Shown here one piece after another: positions 40,610-46,649 of a DNA stretch of 46,649 nucleotides (its first letter is position 1; the number at the start of each line of letters is the position of its first letter). This stretch comes from Cryptosporangium phraense (GTDB lineage: Bacteria > Actinomycetota > Actinomycetes > Mycobacteriales > Cryptosporangiaceae), in NCBI RefSeq assembly GCF_006912135.1, contig NZ_VIRS01000050.1, positions 1 through 46,649 of the forward strand, in the 5' to 3' direction. A program made the translations under genes and the position numbers. The notes beneath the pieces are model-generated. The model saw only the letters and a list, made by a program, of their open reading frames with translations. It had not been told where the DNA came from and ran no database searches.

Positions 40610-40967
40610 GGAACCTCTTCGGGTTGCCTCGACCCTGACTCTCTCTACCGGCAGTAGACAGAGCGTATTTGAACGAGCGCTTCACCGTAGCGTTTGAAAA
40701 GGCGATACGGGAGGGGAATCTGTTAAACATTGCCGTACGTTTGGCAACCGTAGCCGCATTATTCTAATAAGTCCCGCTTTGGACATTTCTTTGTTTTAGG
40801 CCTTATTAAGGTTCTATCGGCTGTTCCGATGGAAGCGGGCCGGAGCGAGCTCGATTCCTCTGCATCAGACTGTGACACGGTTGTGTCACCCCCATCGGTT
40901 GCTCCGCCATCGGGTGCGGTTTATCCGGATATGGCACTATCGGTGTGAACTGACTCAAGGGGGCGCT
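40610..40967. promoter_or_regulatory. AT-rich divergent regulatory region
   Basis: This 358-base gap serves two divergent genes and is distinctly AT-richer than the rest of the window, especially 40665-40815. It holds TCTAC-N5-GTAGA (40644-40658), CCTTA-T-TAAGG (40801-40811), ATCGG-N5-CCGAT (40816-40830) and GTGACAC-N4-GTGTCAC (40872-40889). An AAGGGGGC ribosome binding site precedes the DUF4383 ATG. I see no credible ORF and no clear sigma consensus. Confidence 0.55.
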
Positions 40968-41612
40968 ATGTCTGGTCTGCCGAAAAACCACAAGCTTGGG
41001 CGGGTCTACCGGTACGGCGGGCTGTTCATCGGCCTGGTGCTGCTGGCGTTCGGGATCCTCGGTTTCGTCGACGAGTTGGACTTCTTCAGCACCGACGGCC
41101 GCGACATCGCCGGCCTCTCGTCCAATGGCGCGCTGTCGCTGATCTCGGTGGTCGTCGGCGTGTGCCTGCTCGGGTGCGCGGTCGTCGGCGGCAACACCGC
41201 CTCCTGGGCCAACATGTTCTTCGGCGGGGCGTTCATGCTCAGCGGCCTGGTCAACCTGGCCGTGATGCGGACCGACCTGAACTTCCTGGCCTTCCGGATG
41301 AGCAACGTCATCTTCTCGTTCGTCGTCGGCACCGCGCTGATGACGTTCGGCATGTACGGGCGCGTCAGCGGCACGCTGCCGCCGGACAACCCGTACTGGC
41401 GGGAGCGGCACGGGCTGCCCGCCGAGGTCCAGGACGGTGAGGACCTGGAGCTGGAGGCGCGGCTCGGGGCGGCCACCGACGGCGACCGGGGCGTCGACCC
41501 GCGCAACATGGCCGGCATCGGGCAGCACGCCGACCCGACCGGAACGCCGAAGGCCGTTCTCTCGGGCGGCCCGATCCTGGCCGGCGCCCCGCCGCAGCCC
41601 CCCGCTAAGTGA
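40968..41612 (+). CDS. DUF4383-like four-helix membrane protein
   Basis: The 214-residue protein has four membrane helices (about 17-38, 56-78, 84-105, 112-135). The fold is as in actinobacterial DUF4383 proteins, including FFGGAFMLSGLVNLAVM and the N-terminal YRYGGLFIGLVLLAFGILGFV. A soluble acidic C-terminal tail of about 75 residues follows. Its function is unknown. An AAGGGGGC box lies just before ATG 40968. The stop overlaps the AraC gene end by 8 bases. Confidence 0.82.
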   Translation: MSGLPKNHKLGRVYRYGGLFIGLVLLAFGILGFVDELDFFSTDGRDIAGLSSNGALSLISVVVGVCLLGCAVVGGNTASWANMFFGGAFMLSGLVNLAVMRTDLNFLAFRMSNVIFSFVVGTALMTFGMYGRVSGTLPPDNPYWRERHGLPAEVQDGEDLELEARLGAATDGDRGVDPRNMAGIGQHADPTGTPKAVLSGGPILAGAPPQPPAK

Positions 41613-42258
41613 GGCCGCGCTCCCGCAGGAGCTGACCAGGGGCCAACCCGGTGAGCGCCCTGATCTCGCGGGACGCGTGCGGTTGGTCGGCGTACCCGGC
41701 GGCGGCCGCGGCCGAGCTGATGCCGGCCTCGGCCGCGCGCAGGAAGTCGTGCAGGCGGGCGACCCGCTGCAGGGTCTTCGGGCTCAGGCCGGTCTCGGCG
41801 TGGACCACGCGGCGCAGGTGCCGGGACGAGTAGCCGGCCCGGTCGGCGACCGCGTCCACCGACGGGGCGCCCGGCGCGGTCAGCATCCGCACGATGCCGG
41901 CCGTGGCCCGGTCCGGTTCGGCGTTCCCCCAGGTGTGCGCCAGTTCGACGTCGCTACCGGCCCAGATCTGCTCGGCGACGGTCCGGGCGGTGGCAGCCCC
42001 CAGCACGTCGTCGAGATCGACCGACTGATCGGTGAGCTCAGCGACGTCGGTATGAAGGGCAGTACGGACCGCGTACGGGTGGAAGCGCAGGCCGCGGATC
42101 AGCGTGCCGGCCGGCAGGCGGGGCAGTTCGACGTGCGTGGGCGGGCCGACGAGCAACGCGCGGCCGTCCGCGGTGACCAGGATGTCGGCGCAGTTGTCGG
42201 GGAGCACCCGCTGGACGTGCGGGGTGTCGCCGACGCGCTGCTCCCACCGGCAGCGCAC
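41605..42258 (-). CDS. AraC-family transcriptional regulator (start uncertain)
   Basis: The protein (217 residues from GTG 42258) has an AraC-type C-terminal double helix-turn-helix (SVDAVADRAGYSSRHLRRVVHAETGL, quoted in part: VADRAGYSSRHLRRVV; then GYADQPHASREIRALTG). The N-terminal sensor-like domain resembles that of DUF6597-type regulators (RVLPDNCADILV, LVGPPTHVELP). Family-like sequence (HYRERPATGLEHV) continues upstream of GTG 42258 in the same frame, yet no ATG, GTG or TTG occurs until GTG 42438, inside the VOC gene on the other strand. Either the start is unusual or a base is missing near 42300. The neighbouring divergent VOC gene may be its target. Confidence 0.7.
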   Translation of the reverse strand: MRCRWEQRVGDTPHVQRVLPDNCADILVTADGRALLVGPPTHVELPRLPAGTLIRGLRFHPYAVRTALHTDVAELTDQSVDLDDVLGAATARTVAEQIWAGSDVELAHTWGNAEPDRATAGIVRMLTAPGAPSVDAVADRAGYSSRHLRRVVHAETGLSPKTLQRVARLHDFLRAAEAGISSAAAAAGYADQPHASREIRALTGLAPGQLLRERGLT

Positions 42259-42345
42259 GACGTGCTCCAGGCCGGTGGCCGGACGCTCGCGGTAGTGGCC
42301 GTTTTGTTCAAGACCGGGGCCGGGCCGCGCGGCAGAGTGGTCGGC

Positions 42346-42786
42346 ATGGAACAGAAGCTGAACGTCATCTCGCTGGGCGTGCGCGATCTGGACGCCACCC
42401 GCCGGTTCTACGTCGACGGGCTCGGCTGGAAGCCGCACCTGGACGTGCCCGGGGAGGTCATCTTCCTCCAGGTCGGTCACGGCCTGCTCCTCTCGCTGTG
42501 GGACCGCGAGGCGATGGCGGCCGAGGCCGGCGAGGTTCACCGGGGTAGCGACGCGGCGCCGATCACGCTCGGGCACAACGTCGGCTCCGAGGACGAGGTC
42601 GCCGCCGTACTGGAACGTGCCACCGCAGCGGGCGGATCAATCCTCGTGCCGGCCGAACGTCGGGCTTGGGGCGGAGTGTCGGGGTATTTCACCGACCCGG
42701 ACGGCTTCCGCTGGGAGGTCGTCCACAACCCGGGCATCGTCTTCGGCGACGACGGGACGATCACTTTCGCGCCGCTGCCCGGGTAG
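42346..42786 (+). CDS. VOC-family (glyoxalase/bleomycin-resistance fold) protein
   Basis: The 146-residue protein has paired beta-alpha-beta-beta-beta motifs: NVISLGVRDLDATRRFYVDGLGW at the N terminus and VSGYFTDPDGFRWEVVHNPG near the C terminus, with Glu as a likely metal ligand. VOC proteins include glyoxalases, dioxygenases and drug-binding proteins; nothing here identifies the substrate. ATG 42346 has no strong ribosome binding site. It is divergent from the AraC gene. Confidence 0.88.
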   Translation: MEQKLNVISLGVRDLDATRRFYVDGLGWKPHLDVPGEVIFLQVGHGLLLSLWDREAMAAEAGEVHRGSDAAPITLGHNVGSEDEVAAVLERATAAGGSILVPAERRAWGGVSGYFTDPDGFRWEVVHNPGIVFGDDGTITFAPLPG

Positions 42787-42802
42787 CGGCCACACTGCAG
42801 GG

Positions 42803-43180
42803 GTGACTCCATCCTCTCCGTACGGGCCCGCCTCGTTCGCCGAGGTCTATCCCGACGTCGTGGCGGCCGGCAGCCTGGCGACCGCGCTGGGGCGGGCCGC
42901 CGCTGACGCCGGGCTCGACCTGGGCGAGATCCAGGCCGCCGACCCCATGGTGGTGCTCGAGTGGGCGGAGGTCCGGAGCGTGACGCCGGAGGGCCGGCCG
43001 CTCTGGGTCCGCACGACGCCGTTCGAGCGGGTCTTCGGCATCGACGGCCGCTCGCACGACGGCCAGCGGCTGCGTGGCGGCACGTCGGACCTGACCGAGG
43101 TGGCCCGCGCGGCCGCGGCCTGGCGCAGCGGCGCGACGTTCGAGGAGATCCGCCGGGCCGCGGCCTTCTTGCTGCCCTAG
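42803..43180 (+). CDS. Conserved-looking hypothetical protein
   Basis: The 125-residue protein starts at GTG 42803, after an AGGGG stretch and 16 bases after the VOC stop. It has an N-terminal helix (VVAAGSLATALGRAAADAGLDLGE), a beta-strand region (MVVLEWAEVRSVTPEGRPLWVRTTPF) and a C-terminal helical region (TEVARAAAAWRSGATFEEIRRAAAFL). The balanced composition and codon use suggest a real folded protein. It is probably cotranscribed with the VOC gene, and its stop overlaps the dnaB stop by four bases (CTAG). I do not recognise a family. Confidence 0.72.
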   Translation: MTPSSPYGPASFAEVYPDVVAAGSLATALGRAAADAGLDLGEIQAADPMVVLEWAEVRSVTPEGRPLWVRTTPFERVFGIDGRSHDGQRLRGGTSDLTEVARAAAAWRSGATFEEIRRAAAFLLP

Positions 43181-44553
43181 ACCCCGGTGCTCATGTCGAC
43201 AAATCGACTGAAGTGACCCTGGAAGGCGACCGTGACCGTGTCCGTCGGGCCGTTACGGTGCTTGGCCAGGATGAAGTCGGCCTCGCCGGCCCGCGGGGAC
43301 TCCTTCTCGTAGTAGTCCTCGCGGTGCAGGAGGAGCACCATGTCGGCGTCCTGCTCGATCGAGCCCGACTCACGCAGGTCGGAGAGCTGGGGGCGCTTGT
43401 CGGTGCGCTGCTCGGGGCCGCGGTTGAGCTGCGAGGCCGCGATGACCGGCACCTCGAGCTCCTTGGCCAGCAGCTTGAGCCCCCGGGAGAGCTCGGCGAC
43501 CTCTTGCTGGCGGGACTCGACCCGCTTGTTGCCGGACATCAGCTGCAGATAGTCGATGACGACGAGCCGCAGGTCGTGGCGCTGCTTGAGGCGCCGCGCC
43601 TTGGCCCGGATCTCCATCATCGTCATGTTCGGCGAATCGTCGATGAACAGCGGCGCCTCGCTGACCTCGCCGATGCGGCGGGCCAGCTTCGTCCAGTCGT
43701 CTTCCGAGAGCTGGCCGGACCGCAGGTTGTGCAGCGGCACCCGGGCCTCGGCCGAGAGCAGACGCATCGTGATCTCGATCTTCGACATCTCCAGGCTGAA
43801 GACGCACGAGGTGAGCTGGTGCCGGATCGACGCCGACCGGGCGACGTCGAGGCCGAACGTGCTCTTACCGAGACCGGGCCGGGCGGCCACGATGATCAGC
43901 TGGCCCGGGTGCAGGCCGTTGGTGAGCCGGTCGAGGTCGACGAACCCGGTCGGGACGCCGCTCATGATGCCGCCGGTGGCGCCGATGGCCTCGATCTCGT
44001 CCATCGTCGGCTGGAGGAGCTCTTCGAGCACCGTGTAGTCGTCGCTGGTGCGCTTCTCGGTGATCTCGTAGACCGCCTGCTGCGCCATGTCGACGACGTC
44101 GTCCACCTCACGGCCGGCGCCGGCCGCCGAGCCGTAGCCGAGCTGGACGATGCGGGTGCCGGCCTCGACCAGGCGACGCAGGATCGCGCGCTCGGCGACG
44201 ATGCGGGCGTAGTAGGCCGCGTTGGCCGCCGTGGGCACCTGCTGGATCAGCGTGTGGACGTACGGGGCGCCGCCGACCCGGGCGAGCTCGGCCCGATCGG
44301 CCAGCGCGGCCACCACCGTGACCGGGTCGGCCGGCTCACCGCGGCCGTAGAGATCGATGATCGTGTCGAACACCAGCGCGTGGGCCGGCTTGTAGAAGTC
44401 GTGCGACCGAACGATCTCGACGACGTCCGCGATCGCGTCCTTGGAGAGCAGCATGCCGCCGAGGACGCTCTGCTCGGCCGCGAGATCCTGCGGGGGCGTG
44501 CGATCGAAGTCGCCCGATGGCGCGTAGGCCTCGACCTCGTCGCTGACGGCCAC
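43177..44553 (-). CDS. dnaB: Replicative DNA helicase DnaB
   Basis: The 458-residue hexameric helicase unwinds DNA at the replication fork. The N-terminal domain (PPQDLAAEQSVLGGMLLSKDAI) and the RecA-like domain are intact, with Walker A ARPGLGKST near 225-232, FSLEMSK, Walker B VVIDYLQLMSG near 332-342 and the arginine-finger region ending LLHREDYY. Length is normal, so there is no intein, unlike Mycobacterium tuberculosis DnaB. The GTG start at 44553 is preceded by GGGAGGGA. No ribosomal protein genes (rpsF, rplI) adjoin, and a 352-base upstream gap carries DnaA-box-like sites. Confidence 0.97.
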   Translation of the reverse strand: MAVSDEVEAYAPSGDFDRTPPQDLAAEQSVLGGMLLSKDAIADVVEIVRSHDFYKPAHALVFDTIIDLYGRGEPADPVTVVAALADRAELARVGGAPYVHTLIQQVPTAANAAYYARIVAERAILRRLVEAGTRIVQLGYGSAAGAGREVDDVVDMAQQAVYEITEKRTSDDYTVLEELLQPTMDEIEAIGATGGIMSGVPTGFVDLDRLTNGLHPGQLIIVAARPGLGKSTFGLDVARSASIRHQLTSCVFSLEMSKIEITMRLLSAEARVPLHNLRSGQLSEDDWTKLARRIGEVSEAPLFIDDSPNMTMMEIRAKARRLKQRHDLRLVVIDYLQLMSGNKRVESRQQEVAELSRGLKLLAKELEVPVIAASQLNRGPEQRTDKRPQLSDLRESGSIEQDADMVLLLHREDYYEKESPRAGEADFILAKHRNGPTDTVTVAFQGHFSRFVDMSTGV

Positions 44554-44676
44554 TAGCGTCCCTCCCCCGGCCCATCTCGGTGCGTTCGAGTACGTCGTAC
44601 CGGATGGGTCTGACAGTTCCCGGTGAGCCGGGTGAGACGACGATAGAAAGTCGCGGGGCTAGCGGACAAACCGTCC

Positions 44677-44709
44677 TGTGCACAGGCCTGTGGACAACCC
44701 TGTGGAAGA
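44677..44709 (-). promoter_or_regulatory. DnaA-box-like cluster upstream of dnaB
   Basis: Three boxes in one orientation start exactly 12 bases apart: TGTGCACAG (44677), TGTGGACAA (44689) and TGTGGAAGA (44701). The middle one is the exact reverse complement of the actinobacterial DnaA box TTGTCCACA; the others are weaker. The cluster lies 124-156 bases upstream of the dnaB start. Further TGTG motifs begin at 44725, 44734 and 44746. Confidence 0.6.
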
Positions 44710-44888
44710 GTGGGGGTAACTCTGTGTGCGACCTGTGCAGGACGGTGTGAACTTGGCGGTATCCACGTTCGCCGTAGGGGGTTCTACCTGCGAAGACAGA
44801 GTCCACCGGGTGTGCACATGAATTACCTGGCGAAAAAGTGGGCTGCGTGGTGACTTACAGTAGGGCTTCACATCGCTGCGTACATGTT

Positions 44889-44897
44889 CTGTCCACA
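44889..44897 (+). promoter_or_regulatory. DnaA-like box near the end of the P-loop kinase gene
   Basis: CTGTCCACA fits the Streptomyces-type consensus (Y)(Y)(R)TCCACA and differs from TTGTCCACA at one base. It is in the opposite orientation to the cluster at 44677-44709. Confidence 0.5.
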
Positions 44898-44905
44898 AGC
44901 CCTGT

Positions 44906-45643
44906 TTACGGGCGCCGGGTATCCGGGGCCAGCAGGATGCGGCGGGCGGTGTCGCGGGTGATCGTGTGGACTTCGGCGAAGCCGGGCTCGCCGGCGTCGG
45001 TGATCGGGCGTAAGCGGGCCCAGCGACGCCAGTGCTTCTGCGCCGACCGGCGCGGCACCTTCCGGCCGCGCACGCGCTGCCCGTCGAGCGACTCCTCGAG
45101 CGACACGTTGATCCAGAGCAGGATCGCCGGCCGCCGGGACAGCCGGGCGACGAGGCCGAGCAGGCGCCTGGCCCAGCCCCGGGTGGCCGTGTCGTGCAGG
45201 ATGATCGTCTTCCGCCCCGGTAACGCCAGCAGCAGCCGGACGTAGTGCTCCAGGTAGACCAGCGGCCGCCAGACCCGGTAGGCGCGACGTCCGCCGAGGA
45301 ACCGCTCCCACCGCGTCCGGATGTCCTCCGGATCGCGCACGCTGAAGATGCCCCGGGGTGACGTCACCCGCAGGCGGTGCAGCAGCGTGCTCTTCCCCGC
45401 CCCCGGGACGCCACCGACGACGACGAACCCGCGGTAGGGCAGCTCGATCCGGGGGGCGTCGCTGGGGTCCGGCTCGGGCGGTCCGAGGCGGGCCGGGTCA
45501 CGACGAGCGGCCGACCGGGTCTGAACGGAGGCGGGCCGAGCATCGGGCGCAGCGATCGGGTCGGTGGTGAGCTGGAATTCCGGGGTGGGGGTCGGAGGGG
45601 CGAGGAACAGGGCGGATGAAAGAACGGCGGTCCCGACTCTCAT
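44906..45643 (-). CDS. P-loop kinase-like protein (AAA_33-type)
   Basis: The 245-residue protein has a low-complexity N-terminal 65 residues, then a P-loop GGVPGAGKST at 77-86. Kinase-like elements follow: IFSVRDPEDIRTRWERFL, TIILHDTATRGWARRLL and AILLWINVSLEESLDGQRVRGRKV, with many Arg residues as in a lid. The layout resembles gluconate-, adenylylsulfate- or zeta-type small-molecule kinases; the substrate is unknown. ATG 45643 is chosen because GGAAGG lies just upstream; an in-frame extension to 45670 has no site. It lies between the protease gene and dnaB on the same strand. Confidence 0.8.
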   Translation of the reverse strand: MRVGTAVLSSALFLAPPTPTPEFQLTTDPIAAPDARPASVQTRSAARRDPARLGPPEPDPSDAPRIELPYRGFVVVGGVPGAGKSTLLHRLRVTSPRGIFSVRDPEDIRTRWERFLGGRRAYRVWRPLVYLEHYVRLLLALPGRKTIILHDTATRGWARRLLGLVARLSRRPAILLWINVSLEESLDGQRVRGRKVPRRSAQKHWRRWARLRPITDAGEPGFAEVHTITRDTARRILLAPDTRRP

Positions 45644-45677
45644 GCCTTCCAGTGTGCACACGCAGGCCAAGAGCAGG

Positions 45678-46484
45678 CTAAGGCAGCCACGAGAGGTGCG
45701 GTTTGAGGAGCGTGTAGCCGACGAACGCGGTCACGTCGATCAGCGTGTGCCCGATCACCAGCGGCCAGAGCCGGTTCGTACGCTGCCAGAAGCGGCCGTA
45801 GACCAGGCCCATCAGCAGGTTGCCGAGGAAGCCGCCGAAGCCCTGGTAGAGGTGGTACGAGCCGCGCAGGACGGCCGCGCTGACCAGCGAGGTGTTCTCG
45901 GCCCACCCCAGCTGCCGGAGCCGCGTGATGAAGTACCCGACGACCAGGACTTCCTCGGCCCAGGCGTTGCCGAACGCGAGAATGATCAGTACGGGCGCGC
46001 GCCACCAGACGTCGTTCAGCGCCGCCGGCACCACGGTCAGGTTGATGCCGATCGCGCGGGTGATCAGATAGAACGCCAGACCGGGCAGCCCGATCAGCGC
46101 GGCCAGCCCGGCGCCGCCGGCCAGGTCGCTACCGACCCGCCCGCGCGCCAGCCCGATCGCCCGCGGTCCGATTCCCGACCGCCAGAGCAGGTAGAGCCCG
46201 AGCCCGCCCCACACGCCGAGCTGGGCCGCGGAGACGAGTTGGTAGGCGAGGTCGATCAGGTTGGCCGCGGCCCGAGGAACGTTGATAGCGACCGTCTGGT
46301 CGGCGAGTGGCTCGGGTCGGAGCAGCGAGTCGAGGAGCGAGAGCAGGCTCCGGACGCCGGAGAGGCCGAGCGTGAGCGCGAAGACGAGGAAGACCTCGGT
46401 GGCCAGGGCTCGTCGTTCGGATGGGTCGGTGACGAGGGTGGGCTCGGGGGGCCGAGCGGGCACCAGGAGACTCCGCACGCTCAC
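45678..46484 (-). CDS. CPBP-family intramembrane metalloprotease
   Basis: The 268-residue protein has about six membrane helices and the CPBP (Abi/CAAX protease) motifs: AWAEEVLVVGYF (Glu-Glu pair), LRGSYHLYQG (His in motif 2) and HTLIDV (motif 3). CPBP proteins cleave within or near membranes, and some give immunity to bacteriocins; the substrate is unknown. The start is GTG 46484. The gap to the downstream kinase gene is 34 bases, so cotranscription is likely. Confidence 0.88.
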   Translation of the reverse strand: MSVRSLLVPARPPEPTLVTDPSERRALATEVFLVFALTLGLSGVRSLLSLLDSLLRPEPLADQTVAINVPRAAANLIDLAYQLVSAAQLGVWGGLGLYLLWRSGIGPRAIGLARGRVGSDLAGGAGLAALIGLPGLAFYLITRAIGINLTVVPAALNDVWWRAPVLIILAFGNAWAEEVLVVGYFITRLRQLGWAENTSLVSAAVLRGSYHLYQGFGGFLGNLLMGLVYGRFWQRTNRLWPLVIGHTLIDVTAFVGYTLLKPHLSWLP

Positions 46485-46649
46485 CGCAGCAGCGTAACCA
46501 TGCCGTTCTGTGGTGCTGCCGTTGGCGGCTCGGTGACGCAGGAGTCCTGGGGTGACCCGGGCTCGGCGGCGCGAGAGTCTGTCTGGGCGGATGCGGGGGT
46601 GAGGCGGTGGCCTACTGCCGGGATCCGAAGGCCGGGAGCGCTGGGCCGC
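46485..46649. other. Right-edge region without a recognised gene
   Basis: These 165 bases upstream of the CPBP gene carry no convincing ORF, hairpin or RNA gene before the window ends. Confidence 0.4.

Larger units (their letters stand above)
44554..44905. other. Intergenic region upstream of dnaB
   Basis: This 352-base gap between the P-loop kinase-like gene and dnaB is less GC-rich than its neighbours and contains no convincing gene. It holds a perfect CCTGTGCACAGG palindrome (44675-44686), a perfect DnaA box and several related TGTG elements at about 12-base spacing, plus a further DnaA-like box at 44889-44897. Confidence 0.6.

Noticed and set aside
40872-40889. CRP-type binding site
   Set aside because: The TGTGA and TCAC halves are 10 bases apart rather than 6, so it is only a generic inverted repeat.
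43177-44553. Intein in dnaB, as in some mycobacteria
   Set aside because: The protein has normal length and unbroken Walker motifs.
44659-44898. 79-residue minus-strand ORF in the dnaB upstream gap
   Set aside because: Composition looks random for this genome, there is no ribosome binding site, and it coincides with the box array.
44554-44905. Chromosomal origin (oriC)
   Set aside because: There are only a few good DnaA boxes, and no dnaA or dnaN nearby. The region is better described as a dnaB upstream region with DnaA-like sites.
1-46649. tRNA, rRNA, transposases, integrases or a prophage
   Set aside because: I found no cloverleaf-like sequence, rRNA signature, terminal repeats or recombinase motifs on either strand.

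Overview
The window is very GC-rich, with frequent GTG starts and tightly packed genes. Its gene families point to a high-GC actinomycete: a paired dynamin-like GTPase operon, an LppU/SCO3897-type lipoprotein-like domain, DUF6458 and DUF4383 membrane proteins, an RskA-type domain, an IdeR/DmdR-like iron box and a mycobacterial-style FadE5-like acyl-CoA dehydrogenase. I cannot fix the genus from sequence alone. Everything here looks chromosomal. I see no phage, transposase, rRNA, tRNA or CRISPR array.

Layout. 1-6800: end of a small protein gene, then two translationally coupled dynamin-like GTPases, the second with a tail of nearly 900 disordered residues built from short tandem repeats. 6891-10951: a Dps ferritin, a TetR/methyltransferase operon with its own operator, purC, a DsbA/FrnE thiol oxidoreductase and a small unknown protein. 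10910-15596: a membrane protein facing a three-gene branched-chain 2-oxoacid (or pyruvate) dehydrogenase operon (E1 alpha, E1 beta, E2). 15597-19224: a 45-residue protein gene framed by two terminators, a proline-rich LppU-like membrane protein and an NHLRC2-like thioredoxin/NHL protein. 19274-22981: DUF6458, a FadE5-like dehydrogenase behind two tandem operators and a membrane PP2C phosphatase. 22981-26432: a phosphoribosyltransferase, a winged-helix protein, an iron-regulated siderophore-interacting protein and a patatin. 26433-29250: a GT39-like transferase, then moaA-moaD. 29294-34966: two duplicated membrane metallophosphoesterases, a small protein with an AAA ATPase, an orphan RskA domain and galE. 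35043-37619: moaC-mog-moeA-moaE on the minus strand. 37677-40967: a degenerate enzyme-I-like PEP-barrel protein facing a 681-residue protein with four cysteine clusters, then an AT-rich regulatory interval. 40968-46484: DUF4383, an AraC regulator with a problematic start, VOC, an unknown protein, dnaB with DnaA-box-like sites upstream, a P-loop kinase-like protein and a CPBP protease.

How parts work together. The molybdenum cofactor genes lie in two blocks (moaA-moaD; moaC-mog-moeA-moaE) that between them cover cyclic pyranopterin synthesis, molybdopterin synthase and Mo insertion. Iron handling is represented by Dps and the siderophore-interacting protein with its box. Fatty-acid and branched-chain catabolism are represented by the FadE5-like gene and the E1/E2 operon; no E3 gene is in the window.

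I found no obvious defence island. The best candidates for undescribed biology are the cysteine-cluster protein (38564-40609), the apparently catalytically dead PEP-barrel protein convergent with it (37677-38570), the dynamin pair with its giant tail, and the TGTG box array upstream of dnaB.
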